NCBI GenBank assembly: GCA_965225915.1
Contig: OZ245326.1
Coordinates: forward strand, 1,240,001-1,304,000
Reading direction: 5' to 3'
From: JAAXHH01 sp965225915
GTDB taxonomy: Bacteria; JAAXHH01
Length of the DNA stretch: 64,000 nt
The notes under the pieces: generated by a model
What the model saw: the letters and a program-made list of their open reading frames with translations, nothing else
Databases searched by the model: none
Told to the model about the DNA's origin: nothing
Part shown: positions 25,001 through 32,564 of the stretch, one piece after another
Numbering within the stretch: position 1 is the first letter of the stretch
Layout of the letters: the number at the start of each line of letters is the position of its first letter
Made by a program: the position numbers and the translations under genes

Positions 25001-26697
25001 CTGTGCTGTCCTTCACGTCCATAACGACGTCGCTCAAATACTTCAAGCTGGAGCGATACAACGAACCGATCTATGAAGGGACGCTGGTCAGGGATAGAAA
25101 CTGGAAAGGGCTCCAGCCCTCCGTCTACGACTATCTCAAGAGCACATTCCAGGACAAGGCCACGCTGATCCCCCGGGCCTGGTACATGTCCCAGGTCAAG
25201 GGCGAAAAGGGGTTCTTCTCCTTCTCATCGCCCAAGTCGTCCCATGAAAGCTACGTAAACAGCATTCTGGGGCTGAGCCCGGATGAGCCCAAGGCGACCC
25301 GCCTCGATGAATACCTCCTGGGCGGAAGATGGTTCCTGCCCGGTGAACGGAACGCCGCCATATTGCCTGACGACGTGGCGGCGGTGGTAGGCATCATGCC
25401 GGAAGACGCCGGTTCCGCCTACATCGACATGTTCGGCATGCAGCTGCAGGTCGTCGGTATACTCGATTCCCGAAGGTTCAACCAGCTCAAGGACCTGGAC
25501 GACGAAAAACTCACTCCCGTCGACCTGGTCCAGGAAAAGGGGAAAATAGCGCAGCGTATTGGCGAAGACCCTCGTCTGCAGGCCGAGTCACCGCCGGAAG
25601 CATTCATACACCTCGAATCCAATAATGTCATGATCCTGCCGTACGAGACGGTCATGGATCTCGATGGGAAACTGCATTCCGTCGCGATTTCGGACTTCAG
25701 GGACGAGGATGGACAGCCGAATCCGGATTTCGACCTGGATATCGAGAATTTTCTTTCGCGGGTCGCAATGACCTTGTTCGTCGGCAAGGACGGTACCGTC
25801 AACGTCTACAGTTCGATCGGTTCCACGTCCATCGGCGGTGTGGGCAACTTCCTCATCCCCATTCTCGTCGCCGCCATGATCGTACTGAACACCATGATGG
25901 GGGCGGTGCACGAGCGCTTCCGGGAAATTGGAGTCTATAGTTCCGTCGGCCTGGCGCCTAGCCACATCGCGGCCCTGTTCCTGGCGGAGTCTTCCGTCTT
26001 CGCCACGGTCGGCGCCGTGCTGGGTTACCTGGGAGGACAGACCATCACCCTCGTTCTGTCGAATTATGACATCCTCGCCGGCCTGTCGCTGAACTATTCC
26101 TCCCTTTCCGCCGTATGGGCGGTCGTCGTGGTCATGACCACGGTATTTCTGTCGACCGTCTATCCTGCCAAAAAGGCGGCGGACATGGCCGTGCCGGACG
26201 TGGGGCGGGAGTGGAAGTTCCCCGAGCCCGACGGGGACGACTGGAGTTTCGATTTCCCCTTCACCATCGGCAGCGTCGAAGCGCTGGGCATGTACGCCTA
26301 CCTTACAAGGGTCTTCGAATCCTACGAGGAGGGTTCCCTAGGCGCCTTCGTCACGGAAAACGTCCAGTTGACCGCCCATAAAACCGCATCGGGTCATCCC
26401 ATGTACCATATCTCGATGATGACCTGGCTCGCACCTTACGATCTGGGGATCAGCCAACGGGTCTCCCTCAGCGCCGCGCCGGCGGAAAACGAAAGAAACC
26501 TCTACGCTGTCTGGGTGGACATCCACCGCGAGAGCGGCGATGTCGCGTCCTGGCAGCGCATCAACCGGCGCTTCCTGAGCGTGTTGCGAAAACGCTTCCT
26601 GGTCTGGCGCACCCTGCCGCAGGATCTCAAGAACGAATACGCCGTAACCGGACGGGAAACGACCGAAAGGACGCAAGAGGCTGGGCAACCCGTATGA
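22069..26697 (+). CDS. Giant membrane protein: PA/M28-like pseudopeptidase fused to FtsX/MacB-type permease
   Basis: From ATG 22069 the protein has 1542 residues. AGGGG lies 11 bases upstream, and a GTG at 22027 is an alternative. Order of parts: membrane anchor (about 5-22), PA-like insert (about 124-244), M28 peptidase-like domain (about 288-480), a carboxypeptidase-regulatory-like beta domain with GALVTYYKSLTNTGVRG, a helical region, three helices (about 840-920), then FtsX domains with LRKRKVRTALTAATITLL and terminal helices around 1257-1367. The M28 domain reads SFYDAMSV where HxD is expected, GAESATG for GADDNASG, and SGHFMGLEG for EExGLxGS, so it should not bind zinc. It may be an exporter or permease with a sensing ectodomain. 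No ATPase gene is adjacent. Confidence 0.75.
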   Translation: MWSKIKAGIGITIAVLMLSSVTIFHPRDITENILMKLISLPEPQEVQPFLGHDRPLAEALEAVSAESIENTVRELSSYPSRVVGYAGADSAYEYIRQQFEDIGLQDIRTEVFPVTVPIDKGSRLTVLETGEEIPLYSLWPNHVRTPTTPREGLTGPIFYGGKGEFGEFNGYDIEGSIVLMDFDSDDRFINARMLGASAVIFFDNGRVTRSEAERKFLGLPLNVPRYWVEKAHVPGLLALAEPGTNRVNVQARMEWEVAEAKNIFGWIPGLDEDIPNARDETRTKWKDYTIVIESFYDAMSVVPGLAPGAESATGVAALLEVARAVKRYSPKYSVVILATSGHFMGLEGVHNWLYRHGRTSNYFMSKIPEEDKIDFDIFFGLDLSSHESRIGSFAFGTFDNAAWATNHYIKNIFAPYSRKFAGYIQEAFGAGADSARYINAIVPPQRTWKDFMPVKLGLDSEAVTFFGKKGMSFVTPNGTRGLVDTPHDRFESVDIANITEQARSLAVMLARATTDGELFEETKLKIQDTAHDMAGTVYEFDRDVNFFVPKKPIPGALVTYYKSLTNTGVRGILITKADSLGRFAFRPLKQQKGPIRLRSYALDEDGEIIYAPDRGQEGDKTFPLNAASSASENTTLQIVFRARALDVYEIIDSRYLTALDQLTVLAQNDAEPQWYGHSYIASQSGAEGRTVPAAVVFAKSGQRLKLLMSTSLFGVKYLLTNAPDSFLKNPVEPSQVTLELLEEAQGQGYLIDEGLIVNPSYQGTRDMWVVDDVRLKQLARYGVENQRIAQLHEDARVALLEAEEHLQNREYDAFISKSREAWGLEARGYPEVKATADDTVKGVIFYFILLLPFSFFMERLVFGFPTINKRIFGFAVFFVSVFLLLQLVHPAFKLSTSPYIIFLAFVIFALGTTVLIIILSKFNQEVQKIKRAQTGMHEADIGRLSATAVALSLGVSNLRKRKVRTALTAATITLLTFTVLSFTSITTSLKYFKLERYNEPIYEGTLVRDRNWKGLQPSVYDYLKSTFQDKATLIPRAWYMSQVKGEKGFFSFSSPKSSHESYVNSILGLSPDEPKATRLDEYLLGGRWFLPGERNAAILPDDVAAVVGIMPEDAGSAYIDMFGMQLQVVGILDSRRFNQLKDLDDEKLTPVDLVQEKGKIAQRIGEDPRLQAESPPEAFIHLESNNVMILPYETVMDLDGKLHSVAISDFRDEDGQPNPDFDLDIENFLSRVAMTLFVGKDGTVNVYSSIGSTSIGGVGNFLIPILVAAMIVLNTMMGAVHERFREIGVYSSVGLAPSHIAALFLAESSVFATVGAVLGYLGGQTITLVLSNYDILAGLSLNYSSLSAVWAVVVVMTTVFLSTVYPAKKAADMAVPDVGREWKFPEPDGDDWSFDFPFTIGSVEALGMYAYLTRVFESYEEGSLGAFVTENVQLTAHKTASGHPMYHISMMTWLAPYDLGISQRVSLSAAPAENERNLYAVWVDIHRESGDVASWQRINRRFLSVLRKRFLVWRTLPQDLKNEYAVTGRETTERTQEAGQPV

Positions 26698-27539
26698 AGT
26701 TCGCCTTCTGCAATGAAATGTTCCGAGGCGAATCCCTCCGGCACGTCTTCCGAACCGCTGCGGAAATCGGTTACGACGGCGTGGAGATCGCCCCGTTCAC
26801 GTTGGCGTCTTCGGTGAACGAGATCGGACCGGACGCCAGGAAGGCGATTCGTGACGAAGCCGCCGAATTCGGCCTGGAGATCACGGGTCTGCACTGGCTC
26901 CTGATCAGCCCGGAAGGCCTCTACCTGAACCACCCCGATGACGGCATCCGGTACTGCACCATGCTGTATCTCTGCGACCTGATCCGATTCTGTGGAGATA
27001 TCGGCGGCCGGGTAATGGTGGTCGGTTCGCCCAAGCAGCGCGACGTACTGCCGGACCAGACCTTCGAGGCGACCTGGGAGCGAACCCGGAAGGTCTTCGA
27101 GGAATGTCTGTCCGCGGCGGAAGAACACGGGGTAACGATCTGCCTGGAGCCCTTGGACAGCGCCCAGACCAATTTCATCAACACACCCGAAGAAGCCGTC
27201 CGGATGGTCCGGGAGATCGATCATCCGAATTTCCGCATGATCATCGATGTGCGGGCGACTCTGTGCCAGGGCCTGGACGTCGAGGCAGCCATACACGAAC
27301 ACACGGCCGAAATGTCCTACATCCATTTTAACGACGCCAGCGGCAATGGACCGGGATTTGGTGATACCGATTTCGAACCCGTACTGCAAGCGCTTCGGGA
27401 ATCGGGTTACGAGGGATACGGTTCGGTGGAAGTATTCGACTATTCGTACGGCGCGGAAAACATAGCCAGAAAGAGTCTGGAAACGCTACGGACGGTCTGG
27501 GCGGCGCAGCGAGCGCCGGAGGAGACGGCGGCCGGGTGA
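26694..27539 (+). CDS. Sugar phosphate isomerase/epimerase-like TIM barrel (AP endonuclease family 2 fold)
   Basis: The 281-residue protein begins MKFAFCNEMFRG and contains IGYDGVEIAPFTL, the first-strand metal-site Glu region. GVTICLEPLDSAQTNFINT holds a metal Glu, NFRMIIDVRATLCQG a metal Asp, YIHFNDASGNGPG a His, and GYGSVEVFDYSYG the final Glu. This is the xylose-isomerase-like TIM barrel used by epimerases and isomerases such as hydroxypyruvate isomerase. The substrate is unknown. Its ATG overlaps the preceding stop and its TGA overlaps the pyrR start, so it is translationally coupled to both. A catabolic role unrelated to pyrimidines is likely. Confidence 0.8.
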   Translation: MKFAFCNEMFRGESLRHVFRTAAEIGYDGVEIAPFTLASSVNEIGPDARKAIRDEAAEFGLEITGLHWLLISPEGLYLNHPDDGIRYCTMLYLCDLIRFCGDIGGRVMVVGSPKQRDVLPDQTFEATWERTRKVFEECLSAAEEHGVTICLEPLDSAQTNFINTPEEAVRMVREIDHPNFRMIIDVRATLCQGLDVEAAIHEHTAEMSYIHFNDASGNGPGFGDTDFEPVLQALRESGYEGYGSVEVFDYSYGAENIARKSLETLRTVWAAQRAPEETAAG

Positions 27540-28069
27540 AGCAGCAGGTCCTCGATAGGGAAGGCATCGCAAGGGCGGTATCCCGTATCGCCCACCAGAT
27601 CCTGGAACGTAACAAGGGCGCGTCCGGAATCGCCATCATCGGCATTCAACGGCGGGGCGACTGGCTGGCCAGACGGCTGGCCAACGCGATACGCGAGGCG
27701 GAAGACACGACCGTTCCCGTCGGCGTGCTGGACATCAATCTGTACCGGGACGACCTCCAGGGACGGTCGGAGTATCCCGTCGTCCGCACCACGGACATCC
27801 CGTTTGACATAGAGGGGCGTACCGTCATCCTGGTCGACGACGTCCTGTACACGGGCCGCACCATTCGGGCGGCGCTGGACGAACTGAAGGATTTTGGAAG
27901 GGCACGGCGGATCGAACTCGCCGTCCTGATCAATCGGGAAGGTCGGGAACTGCCCATCCAGGCGGACTATATCGGTGAAAACGTCGAAGTCGGCCCCGGC
28001 AGAACCGTGGTGGTACACGTCTATGAACTGGACCGGGACGACAACGTTGCGGTAGAAGAGGTGGTGTAA
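27536..28069 (+). CDS. pyrR: Bifunctional pyrimidine operon regulator / uracil phosphoribosyltransferase
   Basis: The 177-residue type I phosphoribosyltransferase carries the PRPP motif VILVDDVLYTGRTIRAALD and the PyrR pattern IIGIQRRGDWLARRLA, plus VLDINLYRDDL. In Firmicutes PyrR binds leader RNA when UMP is abundant and also makes UMP from uracil and PRPP. Here its GTG start overlaps the upstream isomerase stop (GTGA) and pyrB begins at its last base. There is thus no leader in which a local attenuator could sit, and RNA-based control of this operon is doubtful unless the target is upstream. Confidence 0.92.
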   Translation: MKQQVLDREGIARAVSRIAHQILERNKGASGIAIIGIQRRGDWLARRLANAIREAEDTTVPVGVLDINLYRDDLQGRSEYPVVRTTDIPFDIEGRTVILVDDVLYTGRTIRAALDELKDFGRARRIELAVLINREGRELPIQADYIGENVEVGPGRTVVVHVYELDRDDNVAVEEVV

Positions 28070-29025
28070 TGGTTGAAGATCGCCTTTATGCGCTGCGCCA
28101 CCGGCACCTGATCGGCCTCGAGGACTACTCGCGCCAGGAGATTCGCCTTATCCTGGATACGGCGGACTCCTTCAAGGAAGTGATACATCGGCCCATCCGC
28201 AAGGTCCCCGCTTTACGGGGGAAGAACGTCGTCAATCTCTTCTTCGAATCGAGTACCCGCACGCGGCTGTCCTTCGAACTGGCCGAGAAGCAACTTTCAG
28301 CGGATACCCTGAATTTCGCGTCCACCGACAGCAGTGTGTCCAAGGGAGAGACCCTGAGAGACACGGCGCGGAACGTCGAAGCCATGCAGGTGGACTGCGT
28401 GGTGGCGCGGCATTCCGCGGCGGGCGTACCCCTTTTCCTATCACAGTGCCTGTCGAACGCGGTCGTCATCAACGCGGGCGACGGCGCCCACGAACATCCA
28501 ACGCAGGGCCTTCTCGACCTGTTGACCATACGGGACGCGCTGGGCGATCTGGACGGTCTGAAGGTCGCGCTTATAGGCGACATCACCCACAGCCGGGTAG
28601 CGCGCTCCAATATATGGGGACTTCGAAAGATGGGCGCCCGCGTGGTCGTCTGTGGACCGCCCACGCTGATCCCCATCGACATCGAAGAAATGGGTGTTGA
28701 GGTTTGCTACCGGGTCGAGGACGCGCTCCGCGACGCCGACGTAGTCTACGCCCTGCGGATACAGCTTGAAAGACAGCGCGAAGCCTTCTTCCCATCCCTG
28801 CGTGAATACACGCGGCTGTTCGGCATCGATCCGAAACGGCTGGAACTCGCCAGGCCCGGCGCCATAGTCATGCATCCCGGCCCCATCAATCGCGGCGTGG
28901 AACTCGACAGCCGGGTGGCGGACAGCGGAAGATCGGTCATCCTGGACCAGGTGACCAATGGCGTCGCCGTTCGCATGGCGGTCCTCTATCTCCTCAACGG
29001 CGGGGGTGAGCGCGATGCGGCCTGA
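28069..29025 (+). CDS. pyrB: Aspartate carbamoyltransferase catalytic subunit
   Basis: The 318-residue enzyme has the carbamoyl-phosphate site FFESSTRTRLSFE (STRT at 62-65), TDSSVSKGETLRDT with the 80s-loop Ser/Lys, HPTQGLLDL, and VMHPGPINRG near the C-terminus. It makes carbamoyl-aspartate in pyrimidine synthesis. Its ATG shares a base with the pyrR stop (TAATG) and pyrC starts inside its 3' end. No pyrI regulatory subunit is nearby, in keeping with the PyrB/PyrC-type arrangement of pyrR-pyrB-pyrC operons. Confidence 0.96.
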   Translation: MVEDRLYALRHRHLIGLEDYSRQEIRLILDTADSFKEVIHRPIRKVPALRGKNVVNLFFESSTRTRLSFELAEKQLSADTLNFASTDSSVSKGETLRDTARNVEAMQVDCVVARHSAAGVPLFLSQCLSNAVVINAGDGAHEHPTQGLLDLLTIRDALGDLDGLKVALIGDITHSRVARSNIWGLRKMGARVVVCGPPTLIPIDIEEMGVEVCYRVEDALRDADVVYALRIQLERQREAFFPSLREYTRLFGIDPKRLELARPGAIVMHPGPINRGVELDSRVADSGRSVILDQVTNGVAVRMAVLYLLNGGGERDAA

Positions 29026-30337
29026 CGGTCTGGATACGTCCGGTGGCACGGGGCTCGCGGTGGTACGCAACGGGCGTATCATCGACCCCGCATCCGGCCG
29101 CGACGAGACTGGCGATCTCTGGTTTCGCGAAGGGAGGATCATCGATAGTCCCGACGACGAGTCGAAGGGCGCCACCGTCATCGAGGCAAATGGACTTCTC
29201 GTTCTGCCGGGCCTGGTCGATATGCATGCCCACCTCTGCGAACCCGGTTACGAGTACAGGGAGACCCTGGAAAGCGGCGCGCTTGCTGCCGCGGCGGGCG
29301 GCGTCACCGGGGTGGCGTGCATGCCGGATACCAATCCGGTCATCGACGACGCGCCCACGGTGCGCTACGTACGCGCACGGGCGGCGGACGCCGCGGTGCG
29401 GATTTATCCCATCGCCGCGGTCACGGCCGGGCGCGGGGGCGAGCGCCTGACCGAAACAGGCGAACTGGCCGAAGCCGGCGCCGTCGCACTATCCGATGCC
29501 GACCGATCCATCCGGAATCCGGCCATCCTGCGGCGAGCCCTCGAATACAGCCGGATGTTCGACCTGCCCATAATCGTTCACTGTGAAGATCCGTCGCTCT
29601 CCGCCGGCGGCCTCATGCACGAGGGAAAACACGCTACTCGGCTGGGACTCAAGGGCATCCCCTCCATCGCGGAAGAAACGGTCGCCGCTCGGGACATCAT
29701 GCTTGCTGAATGGACGGGCGGCCGGCTGCACATCACCCATGTGAGCACGGCCGTGACCGTGGAACTCATACGGGCGGCTAAAAAGAGAGGCGTCCGGGTG
29801 ACCGCGGATGTAAGTCCCCATCACCTGGTGTTGACCGACGGAGCGCTTTCCACGTACGATACCCACTTGAAAATCAACCCACCCCTGAGAACCCGGCCCG
29901 ACGTCGAAGCGCTGCGGGATGGCCTCGTGGACGGAACCATCGACGCGATCGCGTCGGATCACACCCCACGGTCCGTGGACGAGAAGAACACGGAATTTCA
30001 GGAAGCGCTGCCTGGAGCGCTTGGCCTCGAGACCATGTTGGCCGTTGTGTTTACCGAGTTGGTTGTACCAGGCCACCTGACCTTGAGTGATGCCGTGAAA
30101 GTTCTGTCGACGGCCCCTGCGGGGCTACTGGGAATCGAAGGCGGAAACCTGGCGGCGGGCAGTCCGGCCGACCTCTTCCTGTTCGATCCGGATGGAACCT
30201 GGACGGTGGATCCAGCGTCCTTCTGGTCAAGATCCGGCAACACGCCTTTCGCTGGCCGCGCGTTGAACGGAAGCGTAACCCAGACCATCGTAGATGGCCG
30301 GGTCAGATACCGGCGTGAAGACCCTGAATCATCTTGA
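29015..30337 (+). CDS. pyrC: Dihydroorotase
   Basis: The product has 440 residues from ATG 29015, which overlaps pyrB by 11 bases. The metal-site HxH is in LPGLVDMHAHLCEPGYEYRE. IIVHCEDP and LHITHVSTA supply further His ligands, DVSPHHLVLTD follows, and IASDHTPRS carries the catalytic Asp. It closes carbamoyl-aspartate to dihydroorotate. Oddly, the substrate-binding Arg in the usual HLREPG is Cys here (HLCEPG). It may be tolerated, or this could be a PyrX-like partner of PyrB with weak activity. It ends the coupled pyr run. A promoter for the next gene overlaps its stop. Confidence 0.9.
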   Translation: MRPDGLDTSGGTGLAVVRNGRIIDPASGRDETGDLWFREGRIIDSPDDESKGATVIEANGLLVLPGLVDMHAHLCEPGYEYRETLESGALAAAAGGVTGVACMPDTNPVIDDAPTVRYVRARAADAAVRIYPIAAVTAGRGGERLTETGELAEAGAVALSDADRSIRNPAILRRALEYSRMFDLPIIVHCEDPSLSAGGLMHEGKHATRLGLKGIPSIAEETVAARDIMLAEWTGGRLHITHVSTAVTVELIRAAKKRGVRVTADVSPHHLVLTDGALSTYDTHLKINPPLRTRPDVEALRDGLVDGTIDAIASDHTPRSVDEKNTEFQEALPGALGLETMLAVVFTELVVPGHLTLSDAVKVLSTAPAGLLGIEGGNLAAGSPADLFLFDPDGTWTVDPASFWSRSGNTPFAGRALNGSVTQTIVDGRVRYRREDPESS

Positions 30338-30362
30338 CTGATTGTTTCAAATCATATATCTT
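30334..30362 (+). promoter_or_regulatory. Promoter upstream of the TPR protein gene
   Basis: TTGACT at 30334-30339 overlaps the pyrC stop. A 17-base spacer leads to TATCTT at 30357-30362, about 105 bases before ATG 30468. The surrounding bases are AT-rich compared with the flanks. Confidence 0.5.
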
Positions 30363-30467
30363 AAACAGACTGTCAATGCTGGAAATTCCGGGCATGATCA
30401 TTAATAGGCATACCCATGACAGGTCTCGGAGTTGTGAAGTCCACGTACCTGTTGAAAGGAGTCTGTG

Positions 30468-31667
30468 ATGTTATTCAAGAAGGTTGCCATCTGCGTCTTG
30501 TTCGCCATTGGCTTCGCCATGCTCATACCTGTCGCGGCCGACGCGCAGAAAATCGAACTTCGTTCGGCGAAAATCTACATCAGGGAAAACCCGCCTAAGT
30601 GGGACAGGGCCATGGCCCTGCTCGAAACTGCCCTGGAAAAGGACCCGGGTAACAACCAAGTCCACTATCTTTTGGGGCTCATACATTACTACAAGGGTAA
30701 CTTTGACGAGATGTTCAAGAACTGGGAAGCGTTGACCTACGACGACTTGGACAAGAAAAACAAGAGCCAGTATTTAGATATCCTGAACACCATGATACGC
30801 ATCAACTACGAGGTAGGCAAGCAGAGCTACGAACAAGGTGAATTCGCGGAGTCCGCCGATTTCTACAGCCGCTCGGTCAAGTCAACCTCCATGCTGCAGG
30901 ACGCGCTACGTTCGACGGGCAAGGAGAACGACGCCAAGACCGCCGGTGAACTGGAGGCCGCCAAGCAGCAGGGTTACCTGTACTGGGGATACGCTTCCCT
31001 GGGCGCCGAGGATTTCGATGGCGCCAGGATGTCCCTGGAGAAATTCCTTGAAGTCGATCCGGATAAGTTAGAAGCCTGGGACGGCTTGATCAACGTGTAC
31101 TATACCAACGAAGAGTGGGACAAGCTGATCACAGCCTGCAATAAGGTCATAGAGTTGTCGGAAGAGATTGATCTCAACACCTACCTCATACTGCGCAACG
31201 CCTATTTCAGCGTAGCCGACACGGCCAACGTCATCGATACCTATGAAAGAGCAATAGAAGCCTTTCCGAGCGAAAAAATCCTATATCGGGACGTCAGTTC
31301 CATCCACGACTCCAGGAAGGATTACGACAAGGCGATCGAGGCACTCGAAAAAGGACACTCCGCGCTTCCAGATGATGTCGATTTGCTGCGGTACCTTGGG
31401 ACCATTTACTACAACAAGGCACTGACCGTAAAGGATGCCGGAGACGTTGACGCCGCCTCTATGGCGTTTCACAGTGCCATGGACAGTATGAAAAAGCTGT
31501 TGGTACTGCAGCCGAAAAATATCGATGGCCATGATATCCTCGGCGATGCCTATTTTGGACTGGTCAGTATTGAAACGGACGAGGCAAAAAAGCAGGAGTT
31601 CAGCACCAAGGGTCAAGAACTCCAGAAAAAGAAGCTGGACCTGATTACTTCGGGTGAAGGTATATAG
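30468..31667 (+). CDS. Exported tetratricopeptide-repeat protein
   Basis: The 399-residue protein from ATG 30468 follows GAAAGGAG. MLFKKVAICVLFAIGFAMLIPVAADAQ is a signal peptide. The mature part is made of TPR units, for example around LLGLIHYYKGNFDEMFKNW, YWGYASLGAEDFDGARMSL, and DYDKAIEALEKGHSALPDDV. It is probably a periplasmic scaffold, with no catalytic motif. It has its own promoter and ends before a strong terminator, so it is likely monocistronic. The partner is unknown. Confidence 0.8.
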   Translation: MLFKKVAICVLFAIGFAMLIPVAADAQKIELRSAKIYIRENPPKWDRAMALLETALEKDPGNNQVHYLLGLIHYYKGNFDEMFKNWEALTYDDLDKKNKSQYLDILNTMIRINYEVGKQSYEQGEFAESADFYSRSVKSTSMLQDALRSTGKENDAKTAGELEAAKQQGYLYWGYASLGAEDFDGARMSLEKFLEVDPDKLEAWDGLINVYYTNEEWDKLITACNKVIELSEEIDLNTYLILRNAYFSVADTANVIDTYERAIEAFPSEKILYRDVSSIHDSRKDYDKAIEALEKGHSALPDDVDLLRYLGTIYYNKALTVKDAGDVDAASMAFHSAMDSMKKLLVLQPKNIDGHDILGDAYFGLVSIETDEAKKQEFSTKGQELQKKKLDLITSGEGI

Positions 31668-31720
31668 GCTACTGAGTTGGCCTGAAGTCGTTGTTAGCAA
31701 CTGGGTACGCACCAGGTTTG

Positions 31721-31755
31721 AAAAGAGGATTCCGGTTTTTCTGGAATCCTCTTTT
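31721..31755 (+). terminator. Rho-independent terminator (bidirectional-looking)
   Basis: AAAAGAGGATTCC (31721-31733) pairs perfectly with GGAATCCTCTTTT (31743-31755) around a 9-base loop with TTTTT. A-rich and T-rich ends flank a GC-containing 13-bp stem. It lies 54 bp after the TPR gene stop and is the clearest terminator in the window. Confidence 0.92.
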
Positions 31756-31944
31756 GCTATTCCAATTTGATTGACACCCCGAGAGCGACCTCCTATACTA
31801 CCGTTGCTTCTGACGTACCTTGTCGGCAGCCCGAGTTGCCCGGGACAGCAACTTCGGAATCAAGTAGACTGTTTTCAAAATAACCGAGGATCCCCGTTCG
31901 CTGATCACTTCCATTTGATTCATCATCCAGGAGGCGGGATCGTC

Positions 31945-32520
31945 ATGCCGCAAACATTACAGGTACCGGTGTCGATCATGGATAGTTTCCCTATGTTCCC
32001 AATGCGTGTCCGGGTTATGATGTTGGGTCTTTTCCTTGGATTCGGCCTGTACGCCGCGGGCTGCGGTTCAATATCCATGGGAAGAAGGGCACCGGCCGAA
32101 ACTCCCGAGACTCCCCCGGAATCCGTAGACAAGGGTGACGACACCCCGCTTACAGATCGCGAACTGACAGGTGACATGAACGAACCGGTTTTCGATACAT
32201 CATCCACGCCGACTTCCGACTCAACCACATCCGGCTCCGTTTCATCCATGCCTGCCTCGGGCGGAGATACCTCCCGGGGATACAGGGTCCAGATCTATTC
32301 GTTCACAGACCGGGACGCGGCTGCATCCGCACTGAAGCGCGTGGAACAGTATCTGGCGGACTGGTCGTACAGCGTATACCTGGATGAAGAAGGCGGGAAC
32401 TTCAAGATCCGCGTGGGTGACTTTACAGAAAAAGCCGCTGCCGACCTTCTGCGCGACAGGCTGAGACGGGAAGGCTATCCCGATGCCTGGACCGCCCCCG
32501 TCCGGGTCGAGGCGCCCTGA
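31945..32520 (+). CDS. SPOR-domain lipoprotein
   Basis: The product has 191 residues from ATG 31945. AGGAGG lies 11 bases upstream, and ATGs at 31978 and 32002 are possible alternatives. A hydrophobic stretch MMLGLFLGFGLYAAGC ends in a lipobox with Cys at about residue 40. A Pro/Thr/Ser/Glu-rich disordered linker leads to the C-terminal SPOR domain, GYRVQIYSFTDRDAAASAL through FKIRVGDFTEKAAADLL. SPOR domains bind denuded peptidoglycan at division sites, so a periplasmic, lipid-anchored cell-envelope role is expected. Confidence 0.82.
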   Translation: MPQTLQVPVSIMDSFPMFPMRVRVMMLGLFLGFGLYAAGCGSISMGRRAPAETPETPPESVDKGDDTPLTDRELTGDMNEPVFDTSSTPTSDSTTSGSVSSMPASGGDTSRGYRVQIYSFTDRDAAASALKRVEQYLADWSYSVYLDEEGGNFKIRVGDFTEKAAADLLRDRLRREGYPDAWTAPVRVEAP

Positions 32521-32564
32521 CGTATTTAGCCGAACGAACTTCCCACCGAAGGGAACTCCTCGAA

